Below are positions 7,383-14,092 of a stretch of DNA of 22,586 nt, piece by piece. The stretch's first letter is position 1. The number at the start of each line of letters is the position of its first letter. Below the pieces are notes generated by a model. That model was given only the letters and a program-made list of their open reading frames with translations. It searched no databases and was not told where the DNA came from. The position numbers and the translations under genes are program-made. The stretch is from JAZFYD01 sp036443405 (GTDB taxonomy: Bacteria > Planctomycetota > PLA2), in contig JAZFYD010000018.1 in assembly GCA_036443405.1 (NCBI GenBank), forward strand, positions 1 to 22,586, written 5' to 3'.

Positions 7383-8726
7383 CTACTCTCCCGGAGCCGG
7401 GGTCCCCAGCAACCGCGCGATGCGATCCGGCTCCCGGCGGAGGCGCAACACCTTTTCCTGTTTCACGGAAACCAGTCCCGCCTTTGCGCCTTTGGGTTTG
7501 CTGACGTTGCGCCGCGGCGTGTAGGTCACCTCCACGGCGTTGGCGCTGCGCATCTTCGAGTAGTGCAGCGCGAGCGAGGCGGCATCGAGGAGCGTCTCCT
7601 GGAGGACCGATTCTCCACGTTGCAGCGGGACGATCACGTGCGAGCCGGGCGAATTGCGCACGTGTAGGAACAGATCGTGGGGACCAGCGATTTTCATCGT
7701 GAGCTTGTCGTTGTCCGCACCGCCCTTGCCGACGAGGATGCGATGGCCGTCCAGGCTCAGAAAGACGCGGAACGGCTTGCGCGGCGTTTCACGGGTGGGT
7801 TTGGAACTGGGCAGCTCCCGCTCGTCCACAGGCTCGCCCGCTTCGACGCGCGCGAGGAGGGCGCCCGCGTTTGCGAGCCGCTCTGACAGGATCGGCCGCG
7901 CCCGGATCGCCTTGCGCGCAAGTTCGAACGTGCGCTCGATGTTCTCCTGCGGCGAGAGCTTGGGATCCAATCCGATGCCCTGAAAGCTCCGAGCGCCTTT
8001 CTTGAGCTGCGCGTAGTGCGTCAGCAGCGTCTCGCCGTCCCGCCGCAGCTTGGTTGCATCGGCCAGGTTTTCGAGTTCGCGCTGAATCGTCCGAACGCTC
8101 TTTTTCAGGCGTGCGAGCAGCCGCTCGCGATCGCGCTCCTCGGTCTTTGCGCGCGACTCCTTCCCTTCCGCATGGAACATCGCGTCGAGCGCGTGGTTCG
8201 CCGCGAACGGATCAGCCGATTCCAGATCGGGCAGGCAGGACGCGTCATCGGTGAAGTCCGGCGCCGGCGGCGTCTTGTAGTTCGCTCCGACACCGGTTCC
8301 GCGCCGTTTGGCCACCGCACCGTCGATGACCCGTTCGACGACGCCGTCGGCGTCGAGCAGCAGAAGGTTTCCCTGTCTCGCAAACGCTTCCACGACGACG
8401 CGGCGTGCGCTGTCCCCGCAGTCGAAGTCGAGCGCGACGACGCGGTCCTCGCCCAGCAGCATCGCGCCGAGCAAGCGCGCCCCGCGCAACGCATCACGCA
8501 GGATCGCTCCGAACACCGGCGGCGAATCCGGAATCGCGGGCGGATGGTCGGTGACCAGAACACGCGCGCGATCGCGGCCGGTGCTCACGATGAGATGCAC
8601 CGGCCCCGGGGTGAGCTTGAACAGGAATTCCTGCGCGGAGACCTGATACACGTTGTCAACGTGCAGGCCGCGCAGCGCCGTCAGCTCATCGATTGCACGG
8701 CGCAGATCGCAGAGCGGAAGACGCAT
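7383..8726 (-). CDS. rqcH: NFACT-family ribosome quality control protein (RqcH/Rqc2 homologue)
   Basis: This 447-aa protein has NFACT domain order. The NFACT-N domain (about 1-175) contains the GEDRVVALDF segment with the Asp94-Arg95 pair corresponding to the DR motif needed for alanine tailing in RqcH. A helical coiled-coil region follows (about 190-310). The NFACT-R domain (about 325-440) includes ILVGKGGADNDKLTMKIAG, DLFLHVRNSPGSHVIV and a basic VTYTPRRNVSKPKGAKAG loop. Family members bind the split 50S subunit carrying a stalled peptidyl-tRNA and add C-terminal Ala tails with tRNA-Ala. It is shorter than Firmicutes RqcH (about 570 aa), mainly because the helix-hairpin-helix and coiled-coil part is reduced. 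It starts 10 nt after ndk and is probably translated from the same mRNA. Confidence 0.9.
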   Translation of the reverse strand: MRLPLCDLRRAIDELTALRGLHVDNVYQVSAQEFLFKLTPGPVHLIVSTGRDRARVLVTDHPPAIPDSPPVFGAILRDALRGARLLGAMLLGEDRVVALDFDCGDSARRVVVEAFARQGNLLLLDADGVVERVIDGAVAKRRGTGVGANYKTPPAPDFTDDASCLPDLESADPFAANHALDAMFHAEGKESRAKTEERDRERLLARLKKSVRTIQRELENLADATKLRRDGETLLTHYAQLKKGARSFQGIGLDPKLSPQENIERTFELARKAIRARPILSERLANAGALLARVEAGEPVDERELPSSKPTRETPRKPFRVFLSLDGHRILVGKGGADNDKLTMKIAGPHDLFLHVRNSPGSHVIVPLQRGESVLQETLLDAASLALHYSKMRSANAVEVTYTPRRNVSKPKGAKAGLVSVKQEKVLRLRREPDRIARLLGTPAPGE

Positions 8727-8736
8727 GGGACCGCGG

Positions 8737-9198
8737 CTACTGATCGTCGTCCGAGATCAGCCACTTGTCGAGGGAGCGCTCGTACTCGATGAGTTCGTTG
8801 TCGCCGAAAAAGAGCGAAAGCTCATGCGCCGCCGAGTCTGCACTGTCCGAACCGTGTACGAGGTTGTAGGCGGTCGAGCTGCCGAAGTCGCCGCGAATCG
8901 TGCCGGGCTCGGCTTTCCAACCGAACGTCGCGCCAAGGAGCGTGCGGGTGATCTCGATCGCCCGCGGGCCCTCGATGGCGGCGGCCACGACGGGCGCCGA
9001 TGTCATGTAGCTGACCAACCCCTCGTAAAAGGGCTTGCCCTTGTGCGGGGCGTAGTGCCGCTCGGCCAGCTCGCGGGTGATTCGCATCACCTTCAATCCG
9101 GCCAGTTTCAGGCCCTTTTCCTCAAAACGAGAGAGAATTCGGCCCGCGAGTCCGCGCTGGACGCCGTCGGGTTTGACCAAAAGCAAGGTGCGTTCCAT
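8737..9198 (-). CDS. ndk: Nucleoside-diphosphate kinase
   Basis: This 153-aa protein is of normal family length. MERTLLLVKPDGVQRGL is the conserved N-terminus, and NLVHGSDS contains the phosphorylated catalytic His115. GKPFYEGLVSYM and the Kpn-loop region are also present. The enzyme transfers the gamma phosphate from ATP to NDPs through a phospho-histidine intermediate, balancing cytoplasmic nucleotide pools. The C-terminus ends in an acidic ISDDDQ. It is the first gene of a pair with rqcH and is divergent from the coiled-coil lipoprotein gene, separated by 132 nt that include an inverted repeat. Confidence 0.96.
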   Translation of the reverse strand: MERTLLLVKPDGVQRGLAGRILSRFEEKGLKLAGLKVMRITRELAERHYAPHKGKPFYEGLVSYMTSAPVVAAAIEGPRAIEITRTLLGATFGWKAEPGTIRGDFGSSTAYNLVHGSDSADSAAHELSLFFGDNELIEYERSLDKWLISDDDQ

Positions 9199-9206
9199 AA
9201 GTGGCG

Positions 9207-9275
9207 AATTGTCCTACCGCGGGATCGAAAATCAAGGTACGCCGATGGACAGATCGGCCAACCGGCTGGACAATT
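9207..9275. promoter_or_regulatory. Inverted repeat in the ndk / lipoprotein divergent region
   Basis: AATTGTCC (9207-9214) and its exact complement GGACAATT (9268-9275) face each other across 53 nt in the divergent intergenic region. The arms could be paired operator half-sites or a chance match. No -35/-10 pair could be placed with confidence. The rest of the 132-nt gap shows nothing else that I recognise. Confidence 0.25.
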
Positions 9276-9330
9276 GTTGGTGCTCCGGAAGGACTCGGAA
9301 CGCCACGGGAGAGACCTGGAAACGACTGAC

Positions 9331-9798
9331 ATGCGGGTTCGATTGATGTTGCTGCTCCCCGCCCTGGCTGTGGCTTGCGCCAGCGACAAGACCCGCGAAC
9401 TCAGCATGCTGGACCGGTCCGCGCTCGAGTTCAAGACGTCCAACGAAAAGGTCCGATCGGACGATCTCGAAGCGCGCTACAAGAAGCTGCGCGCCAAGGC
9501 CGACCGCCTGGCCGAGGAAGTCCTGAGACTCGGTGTCGAGCGCGACCGCCTCTATGACGAGTACGACCAGGCCCGAGCCGCGATCGCGCGTTTGAAAAAG
9601 CAGCAGTCCGGCGTGCAGAAGGAAAAGGCCGAATTCGGGGAGCTCGTTTCCAAACTGACCAAGGAGAACGCCGCCCGGCGCAAGGAGCTCGACAAACTCC
9701 GCAAGGAGTCGGATCAGCTCCGCGCGGACCTGCAGGACGCCGCCGCGAAACAACGCGCGTTGAAAGAGGCGAAGCCGGGCGAGACGGCTCCGGGGTAG
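9331..9798 (+). CDS. Coiled-coil lipoprotein, function unknown
   Basis: The product has 155 aa. The open frame runs further upstream, but that part is antisense to ndk. The ATG at 9331 begins a lipoprotein signal (MRVRLMLLLPALAVAC), with LAVAC as lipobox and Cys16 as the lipidated residue. From about residue 35 to 140 the sequence is a nearly continuous coiled coil, with heptad-like runs such as LEARYKKLRAKADRLAEEVL and ENAARRKELDKLRKESDQL, and ends in a Lys/Pro/Gly-rich tail. A rod-like periplasmic or outer-membrane-anchored structural role is likely. The family was not recognised. The ribosome-binding site is poor: the best purine run, GGGAGAG at 9307-9313, is far from the ATG. The stop is followed within 3 nt by the dyad repeat. 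Confidence 0.75.
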   Translation: MRVRLMLLLPALAVACASDKTRELSMLDRSALEFKTSNEKVRSDDLEARYKKLRAKADRLAEEVLRLGVERDRLYDEYDQARAAIARLKKQQSGVQKEKAEFGELVSKLTKENAARRKELDKLRKESDQLRADLQDAAAKQRALKEAKPGETAPG

Positions 9799-9800
9799 AT

Positions 9801-9932
9801 CCCTTGCCCTTGTCCTAGACCCTTTGCACTCGACCCTTTCCCTGTGTCCCTTCGCCCTTGCCCCTCCTTCAGGAAAAGGGCGTAGGGATCAGGAAAAGTG
9901 CAAAGGGATACGGGTCGAGGACAAGGGCAAGG
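9801..9932. repeat. Interspersed dyad repeat, copy 1 (C-rich left arm, G-rich right arm)
   Basis: The left half is built from CCCTT/CCCTTG units and the right half from their complement. Outer arms: CCTTGCCCTTGTCCT (9802-9816) is the exact complement of 9918-9932. Middle arms: CCCTTTGCACT (9820-9830) exactly matches AGTGCAAAGGG (9897-9907). Inner arms: CCCTTCGCCCTT (9848-9859) pairs with 9876-9887 with one mismatch. Together they could extrude a cruciform or form a long RNA hairpin. The CCC tracts from 9834 to 9864 make a G-quadruplex/i-motif pattern (G-rich on the minus strand). The 20-mer TCAGGAAAAGTGCAAAGGGA (9889-9908) recurs exactly in copy 2 at 11337-11356. Confidence 0.85.
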
Positions 9933-9946
9933 ACATGAGGCCGGGG

Positions 9947-9967
9947 ATGCGCAGTTACACTGCGCAT
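9947..9967 (+). promoter_or_regulatory. Perfect hairpin/palindrome abutting the hslU start codon
   Basis: ATGCGCAGT (9947-9955) and ACTGCGCAT (9959-9967) are exact complements separated by TAC. The second arm ends one base before the GTG start of hslU. As DNA it could be an operator. As RNA it is a 9-bp hairpin in the translation-initiation region. The only nearby Shine-Dalgarno-like run, GAGG at 9937-9940, is about 28 nt from GTG in linear sequence and only about 7 nt away if the hairpin is looped out. It is not the CIRCE element. Confidence 0.5.
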
Positions 9968-9968
9968 T

Positions 9969-11273
9969 GTGCAAGAACTCACGCCGACCCAGGTCGTTTC
10001 CTACCTCGATCGCTACATCGTCGGGCAGGACGATGCGAAGCGCGCCGTTGCGGTGGCGCTGCGCAATCGGATCCGCCGGCAGCGACTCGATCCGGACATG
10101 GCGCGCGACGTCATGCCCAAGAACATCATCCTCGCGGGTCCGACCGGTGTCGGTAAGACGGAGATCGCGCGGCGGCTCGCGGACCTGGTGCGCGCGCCGA
10201 TGGTGAAGGTCGAAGCGACGAAGTACACCGAGGTCGGATACTTCGGGCGCGACGTCGAGACGATCGTTCGGGATCTCGTGGAGGCGTCGGTTTCGCTCGT
10301 GCGCTCGGAAGAACTGCAGCGCGTGAAGGAGCGGTCCGTGGAGGCGGCGGAGGAGCGATTGCTCGATCTTCTGGCCGAGGCGCCGGACGAATTCACGATC
10401 GACGACGACGAGCGCGAGGAGATCGCGCGGCGCCGCGCCGAGGCTGCGGCCAAGCTCGCGGCCGGGGAACTCGAGGACGAGCGCATCACGGTGACGCTGA
10501 CGGACCGCTCGGGCGGGGGCTCCGAGGTCTTTTCGCAGATGGGCGTCGAGCAGATGGGCATGGATCTCCAGGGGTTCATGGACCGCGTTGCGCCGCCGCG
10601 GCCGGTGACGCGGCGCATGACGGTCGCGCAGGCGCGCCTCGCGCTGCAGCAGTCCGAGGCGGATGGCCTCATCGACAACGACGGCATCGTGCGCGAGGCG
10701 ATCGAGCGCGCCGAACAGGGCGGCATCGTGTTCCTCGATGAACTCGACAAGGTGATCGGCGCCGGCACGACCCACGGGCCCGATGTCAGCCGCGGCGGCG
10801 TGCAGCGTGATCTGCTGCCGCTGGTGGAGGGCTGCACGGTGTCCACCCGGTACGGACCGGTCCGGACCGAGCACGTTCTCTTCATCGCCGCGGGCGCGTT
10901 CCACGACTCCAAACCCGAGGACCTGATACCGGAACTGCAGGGCCGGTTCCCGCTGCGCGTGAATCTGCACGCGTTGGATTCGGCGCAGTTCCTGCGGATC
11001 CTGAGCGAGCCGAAAAACGCGCTGACGCGCCAGTACACCGCGCTGCTCGCCCAGGACGGCGTCGACCTGACCTTCGCCGCCAGCGGCCTCGAGGAGATCG
11101 CCGCGCTCGCCCAGCGCTTAAACAACGATCAAGGCGACATCGGAGCGCGTCGCCTGCACATGGTCTTGGAACGCCTCCTGGAACCGATCTCGTTCGCCGC
11201 GCCCGAGCAGGCCGGCAAAGTGGAGATCGACGCGGGGTACGTCCTGCAGCGAGTGGGCGAGATCAGCGCGTAG
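9969..11273 (+). CDS. hslU: HslU, ATPase subunit of the HslUV protease, lacking the usual C-terminal tail
   Basis: The 434-aa product starts at GTG 9969. The N-terminal LTPTQVVSYLDRYIVGQDDAKRAVAVALRNR is HslU-specific. Walker A is GPTGVGKT (57-64), the pore loop is GYFG (90-93, usually GYVG), Walker B is IVFLDELD (253-260), and VSRGGVQRDLLPLVEG and LIPELQGRFPLRV (sensor and Arg-finger region) follow. HslU unfolds substrates with ATP and feeds them to HslV in the cytoplasm. Family members normally end about nine residues later with a DLSRFIL-like tail that inserts into HslV. Here the protein ends DAGYVLQRVGEISA. The other two frames do not encode the tail. hslV, often directly upstream, is not adjacent. 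The gene lies between two dyad repeats. Confidence 0.94.
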   Translation: MQELTPTQVVSYLDRYIVGQDDAKRAVAVALRNRIRRQRLDPDMARDVMPKNIILAGPTGVGKTEIARRLADLVRAPMVKVEATKYTEVGYFGRDVETIVRDLVEASVSLVRSEELQRVKERSVEAAEERLLDLLAEAPDEFTIDDDEREEIARRRAEAAAKLAAGELEDERITVTLTDRSGGGSEVFSQMGVEQMGMDLQGFMDRVAPPRPVTRRMTVAQARLALQQSEADGLIDNDGIVREAIERAEQGGIVFLDELDKVIGAGTTHGPDVSRGGVQRDLLPLVEGCTVSTRYGPVRTEHVLFIAAGAFHDSKPEDLIPELQGRFPLRVNLHALDSAQFLRILSEPKNALTRQYTALLAQDGVDLTFAASGLEEIAALAQRLNNDQGDIGARRLHMVLERLLEPISFAAPEQAGKVEIDAGYVLQRVGEISA

Positions 11274-11284
11274 CCGGCGAGGAG

Positions 11285-11401
11285 TTCCCTTTTCCTCGTT
11301 CCCTCCGCCCTTGCCCCTGGGAGAAGGGCGAAGGGTTCAGGAAAAGTGCAAAGGGAAAGGGACCAGGGCAAGGGACGAGGACAACGGCAAGGGCAAGGGA
11401 T
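11285..11401. repeat. Interspersed dyad repeat, copy 2, with G-quadruplex motif
   Basis: This copy fills most of the hslU-aspS gap. CGCCCTTGCCCCT (11306-11318) and TCAGGAAAAGTGCAAAGGGA (11337-11356) are identical to blocks of copy 1, in the same order and orientation. Dyads: CGCCCTT (11306-11312) with AAGGGCG (11324-11330), and TCCTCGTTCCCT (about 11294-11304) with AGGGACGAGGA (11371-11381) apart from one indel. From 11353 to 11374 the plus strand has four GGG tracts with loops of 3, 4 and 3 nt, a perfect intramolecular G-quadruplex pattern. Further GGCAAGGG units run up to 11400. The element ends 16 nt before the aspS ATG, so its GGG-rich end may supply or mask the ribosome-binding region. 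Confidence 0.85.
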
Positions 11402-11416
11402 ATCCTCTTACCCTTC

Positions 11417-13183
11417 ATGAAAACTGCTTATCGAACTCACACTTGCGGCGAGTTACGTGCCGCGCACGCCGGCGAAACCGTCTCCTTGACCGGGTGGGTG
11501 CACCGGCGGCGGGATCAGGGCGGGCTGGTGTTTCTGGATCTGCGAGATCGGTACGGGTTGACCCAGATCCAGGTCAGCAAGGACGAGCAACCCGACGCGC
11601 ATGCGGCGGCGTCCGGCGTGCGGTCCGAGTTCGTTTTGAAGGTGGACGGCCTCGTGCGCGAGCGGCCCGAGGGGGCGCGCAACGACGCGCTGGCGACGGG
11701 CGACATCGAGGTCTCGGTCACCGCGGTCACCGTCCTGTCCGAATCGCCCACGCCGCCGTTTGAGATCTCCGGAACCGATGACGTGTCGGATGAGGTCCGG
11801 TTCCGGTACCGGTACCTCGACATGCGCCGCCCGGAGGTGCAGAAGAAGCTCCTGTTGCGCCACCGCATGAACATGGCCGTGCGCGACTTCTTCGAGAGCC
11901 AGGGGTTCGTCGAGATCGAGACGCCGGTGCTCGCGAAAGCGACCCCGGAGGGCGCGCGCGACTACCTCGTGCCGAGCCGGTTGCACCACGGAAAGTTCTA
12001 CGCGTTGCCGCAGGCGCCGCAGATCTACAAGCAGATCCTGATGTGCGCCGGGTTCGACCGGTACTACCAGCTGGCGCGCTGTTTTCGCGACGAGGATCTG
12101 CGCGCCGACCGCCAGCCCGAGTTCACGCAACTCGATCTGGAGATGTCGTTTGTCGAGCAGGAGGACGTGCTCCAGCTGATCGAGCGCCTGATCCAACGCC
12201 TGGTCAGGGACATCGCGGTGCACCCGGCCGAGTTGGAACTGCCGCTGCGCCGCATTCCGTACTCCGAGGCGATGCTGCGTTACGGAAGCGACAAACCCGA
12301 CCTGCGTTTCGGCCTCGAGATCGAGGACATCTCGGACCTCGCCGCCAAGACCGAGTTCAAGGTGTTCACCGGGGCGATCGATGCGGGTGGCTGCGTGCGC
12401 GGCATCAAGGTGCCCGGAGCGGCGCAGTGGTCGCGCAAGGAGATCGAAGCGTGCCAACCGGTCGCGGCGATTCACGGCGCGAAGGGCGTGGCCTGGGCGA
12501 AGGTGACCGACGACGGTCTGAGCGGCCCGGTCGCGAAGTTCTTCACCGACACCGCGTTGCAGGAACGGTTCGCCACCGAAACGGGCGACCTGTTGTTGTT
12601 TGTCGCCGACGCGAGCGAGTCGGTGGTGGCCCACAGCCTCGGCGCGGTGCGTCTCGACGCGGCCAAGCGCCGCGACCTGATTCAAAAGAACACGTTCGCC
12701 GCGTGCATCGTCGTAGACTTCCCGCTCATGCTGCCCGGTGACAACGAGGGCGAGTGGGTCGCGGCGCACCACCCGTTCACGTCGCCGCACGAAGAGGACA
12801 TGGATCTTCTGGAAACCGATCCCGGCAAGGTCCGCGCGCTGGCTTACGACCCCGTGTTGAACGGCGTCGAACTCGGCAGCGGCTCCATCCGGATCCACCG
12901 GCCCGACGTGCAGGAGCGCGTGCTGAAGGCGCTCGGGCTTCCGATGGAGGTCATCAAGGACCGGTTCAGTTTCCTCCTGGACGCGCTGCAATACGGTGCG
13001 CCCCCGCACGGCGGTATCGCCCTCGGACTCGATCGCATCGCGATGCTGTTGAGCGGCGACGATACGATCCGCGAGGTGATCGCGTTCCCGAAGACCACGA
13101 GCGCGGTCGACCTGATGAGCGATTCACCCTCGCCGGTCGACACCGAACAGCTCGACGAACTGGGCATCGCGACCAAGGAGTGA
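11417..13183 (+). CDS. aspS: Aspartyl-tRNA synthetase (bacterial type)
   Basis: The 588-aa product has full bacterial AspRS architecture. The N-terminal OB-fold anticodon-binding domain is at 1-110 (TGWVHRRRDQGGLVFLDLRDR). The class II core contains FRYRYLDMRR, LPQAPQIYKQILM and motif 2 RCFRDEDLRADRQPEF (221-236). A GAD-type insertion follows (about 290-420), and motif 3 is GIALGLDRIAMLL (533-545). It charges tRNA-Asp with aspartate in the cytoplasm. Residue 34 in the RRRDxGG loop, which helps separate tRNA-Asp-only from tRNA-Asp/Asn enzymes, is Gln. I cannot decide from this whether the enzyme is discriminating. The ATG is preceded by repeat-derived GGGCAAGGGA rather than a well-spaced Shine-Dalgarno sequence. 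Confidence 0.96.
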   Translation: MKTAYRTHTCGELRAAHAGETVSLTGWVHRRRDQGGLVFLDLRDRYGLTQIQVSKDEQPDAHAAASGVRSEFVLKVDGLVRERPEGARNDALATGDIEVSVTAVTVLSESPTPPFEISGTDDVSDEVRFRYRYLDMRRPEVQKKLLLRHRMNMAVRDFFESQGFVEIETPVLAKATPEGARDYLVPSRLHHGKFYALPQAPQIYKQILMCAGFDRYYQLARCFRDEDLRADRQPEFTQLDLEMSFVEQEDVLQLIERLIQRLVRDIAVHPAELELPLRRIPYSEAMLRYGSDKPDLRFGLEIEDISDLAAKTEFKVFTGAIDAGGCVRGIKVPGAAQWSRKEIEACQPVAAIHGAKGVAWAKVTDDGLSGPVAKFFTDTALQERFATETGDLLLFVADASESVVAHSLGAVRLDAAKRRDLIQKNTFAACIVVDFPLMLPGDNEGEWVAAHHPFTSPHEEDMDLLETDPGKVRALAYDPVLNGVELGSGSIRIHRPDVQERVLKALGLPMEVIKDRFSFLLDALQYGAPPHGGIALGLDRIAMLLSGDDTIREVIAFPKTTSAVDLMSDSPSPVDTEQLDELGIATKE

Positions 13184-13278
13184 CGGCCACGCCCGGCCGG
13201 CCAAGTGGGGCCCCATCCCAAGCGGCTTCTTTGCTAGAATTCCGCGCTCTCAGGGAGTCTTCAAGGGATGGTGTTGGC
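13184..13278 (+). promoter_or_regulatory. Intergenic region upstream of the T6SS operon
   Basis: This 95-nt gap separates housekeeping aspS from the first T6SS gene. It contains the palindromes GGCCGGCC (13195-13202) and TGGGGCCCCA (13206-13215). TAGAAT at 13235-13240 is a good -10-like hexamer, but no -35 match lies 16-18 nt upstream. No sigma-54 TGGC-N8-TTGC pattern was found. AGGGA (13264-13268) is a usable ribosome-binding site for the TTG start at 13279. A promoter here is expected from the layout. Confidence 0.35.
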
Positions 13279-14055
13279 TTGAAAGAACTCATCGCAAACG
13301 GTGACTTGAACGGGGCCAGGGAAGCGGCCATGGCCGCGGTGAAGAGCAAGCCCGCGGACACATCCGCGCGCGTGGCGCTCCTTCAGGTGTTTTGTTTCAC
13401 CGGCGAATTGGATCGCGCGGAGAAGCAGCTCGATCCCATCGCCGGAGCCGGCATGGAGCAGGCGCTCTTCGCGAGCGGTCTCCTGGCGCTGATCAAGGCC
13501 GAACAGCACCGGCGCAAGGTCCACGAGGGCGAAATGGGGCCCGGATTCATCACGGACAAGCCGGATCAGACGGACGCGTATCTCGATCTGCTGAAGCGCC
13601 GTTCCGCAGGGGCGGACGGATTGGGCCAGGAATCCGACGTACTGGAAGCAAACCGTCCGCAAACCAGCGGCACCTGGAACGGCGAGGCGTTCGACGACTT
13701 GCGCGATGGCGATGACGGACTTGCGCCGTATCTCGAAGCGGTCGCGGCCCAGGGTTACGTCTGGCTGCCGATTTCGTCCGTGAAGAGCATCAAAGCGAAA
13801 GAACCCCGGACGCTCATCGACCTGTTCTGGCTGCCGGTCGAGTTGGTGCTCGACTCCGGCGAGGAGTGCACCGCGCATCTGCCGGCGCTCTACACCGGTA
13901 GCCACGACGCCGAGGACCAAAAACTGCGCCTGGGCCATTCGACCGACTGGATCGAATCGTCGGGCTTGGTGCAAGGCGTGGGGCGGCGGGTGCTGTTTGC
14001 GGGTGGCGAACCCGTTGACCTGCTGAGTCTTCGCGACGTCACGTTTGCCAACTAA
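13279..14055 (+). CDS. tagJ: T6SS accessory protein TagJ (ImpE family)
   Basis: The product has 258 aa. The open frame extends back inside aspS. The only start at the correct domain boundary is TTG 13279 (LKELIANGDLNGAREAAMAAV), 10 nt after an AGGGA ribosome-binding site. The N-terminal helical repeat region (1-100, LLQVFCFTGELDRAEKQLDPI) and the C-terminal beta domain (IDLFWLPVELVLDSGEECTAHLPALYTGS, LRLGHSTDW, GVGRRVLFAGGEPVDLLSLRDVTF) match ImpE/TagJ. TagJ binds the TssB N-terminal helix and is thought to help sheath assembly or disassembly in the cytoplasm. It opens the plus-strand T6SS gene block, followed after 37 nt by tssA. Confidence 0.88.
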   Translation: MKELIANGDLNGAREAAMAAVKSKPADTSARVALLQVFCFTGELDRAEKQLDPIAGAGMEQALFASGLLALIKAEQHRRKVHEGEMGPGFITDKPDQTDAYLDLLKRRSAGADGLGQESDVLEANRPQTSGTWNGEAFDDLRDGDDGLAPYLEAVAAQGYVWLPISSVKSIKAKEPRTLIDLFWLPVELVLDSGEECTAHLPALYTGSHDAEDQKLRLGHSTDWIESSGLVQGVGRRVLFAGGEPVDLLSLRDVTFAN

Positions 14056-14092
14056 CAAGCGCCGACAGGCGCTGACGATTGGACGCCGACTG

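Noticed and set aside
9947..9967. CIRCE/HrcA operator at hslU
   Set aside because: CIRCE is TTAGCACTC-N9-GAGTGCTAA. The palindrome here has a different sequence and only a 3-nt spacer.
9824..10156. Small plus-strand frame across repeat copy 1 and the start of hslU
   Set aside because: It consists of translated repeat units followed by an out-of-frame reading of hslU. There is no ribosome-binding site and no recognisable content.
11271..11300. Stop-codon readthrough restoring the HslU tail
   Set aside because: In-frame codons after TAG read PARSSLFL, which has the right length and ends in Leu but does not match DLSRFIL at the key positions. The frame then runs on into the repeat.
9801..11401. 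CRISPR array from the regularly recurring AAGGG units
   Set aside because: The units are short and irregularly spaced, with no constant 25-40-nt repeats and spacers and no cas genes. A dyad intergenic repeat explains them better.
11453..13009. Long minus-strand open frame opposite aspS
   Set aside because: It is the reverse complement of a fully recognisable AspRS and has shadow composition (Arg/His/Val/Asp-rich, no motifs).
13206..13215. TGGGGCCCCA as a terminator of aspS
   Set aside because: It is palindromic without a loop and has no T-run. It is more likely a chance GC palindrome or a protein site.
13184..13290. Sigma-54 promoter for the T6SS operon
   Set aside because: TGGTGTTGGCTTGA near 13269 has TGG and TTG, but the spacing and the GC/GCA core do not fit the -24/-12 consensus.
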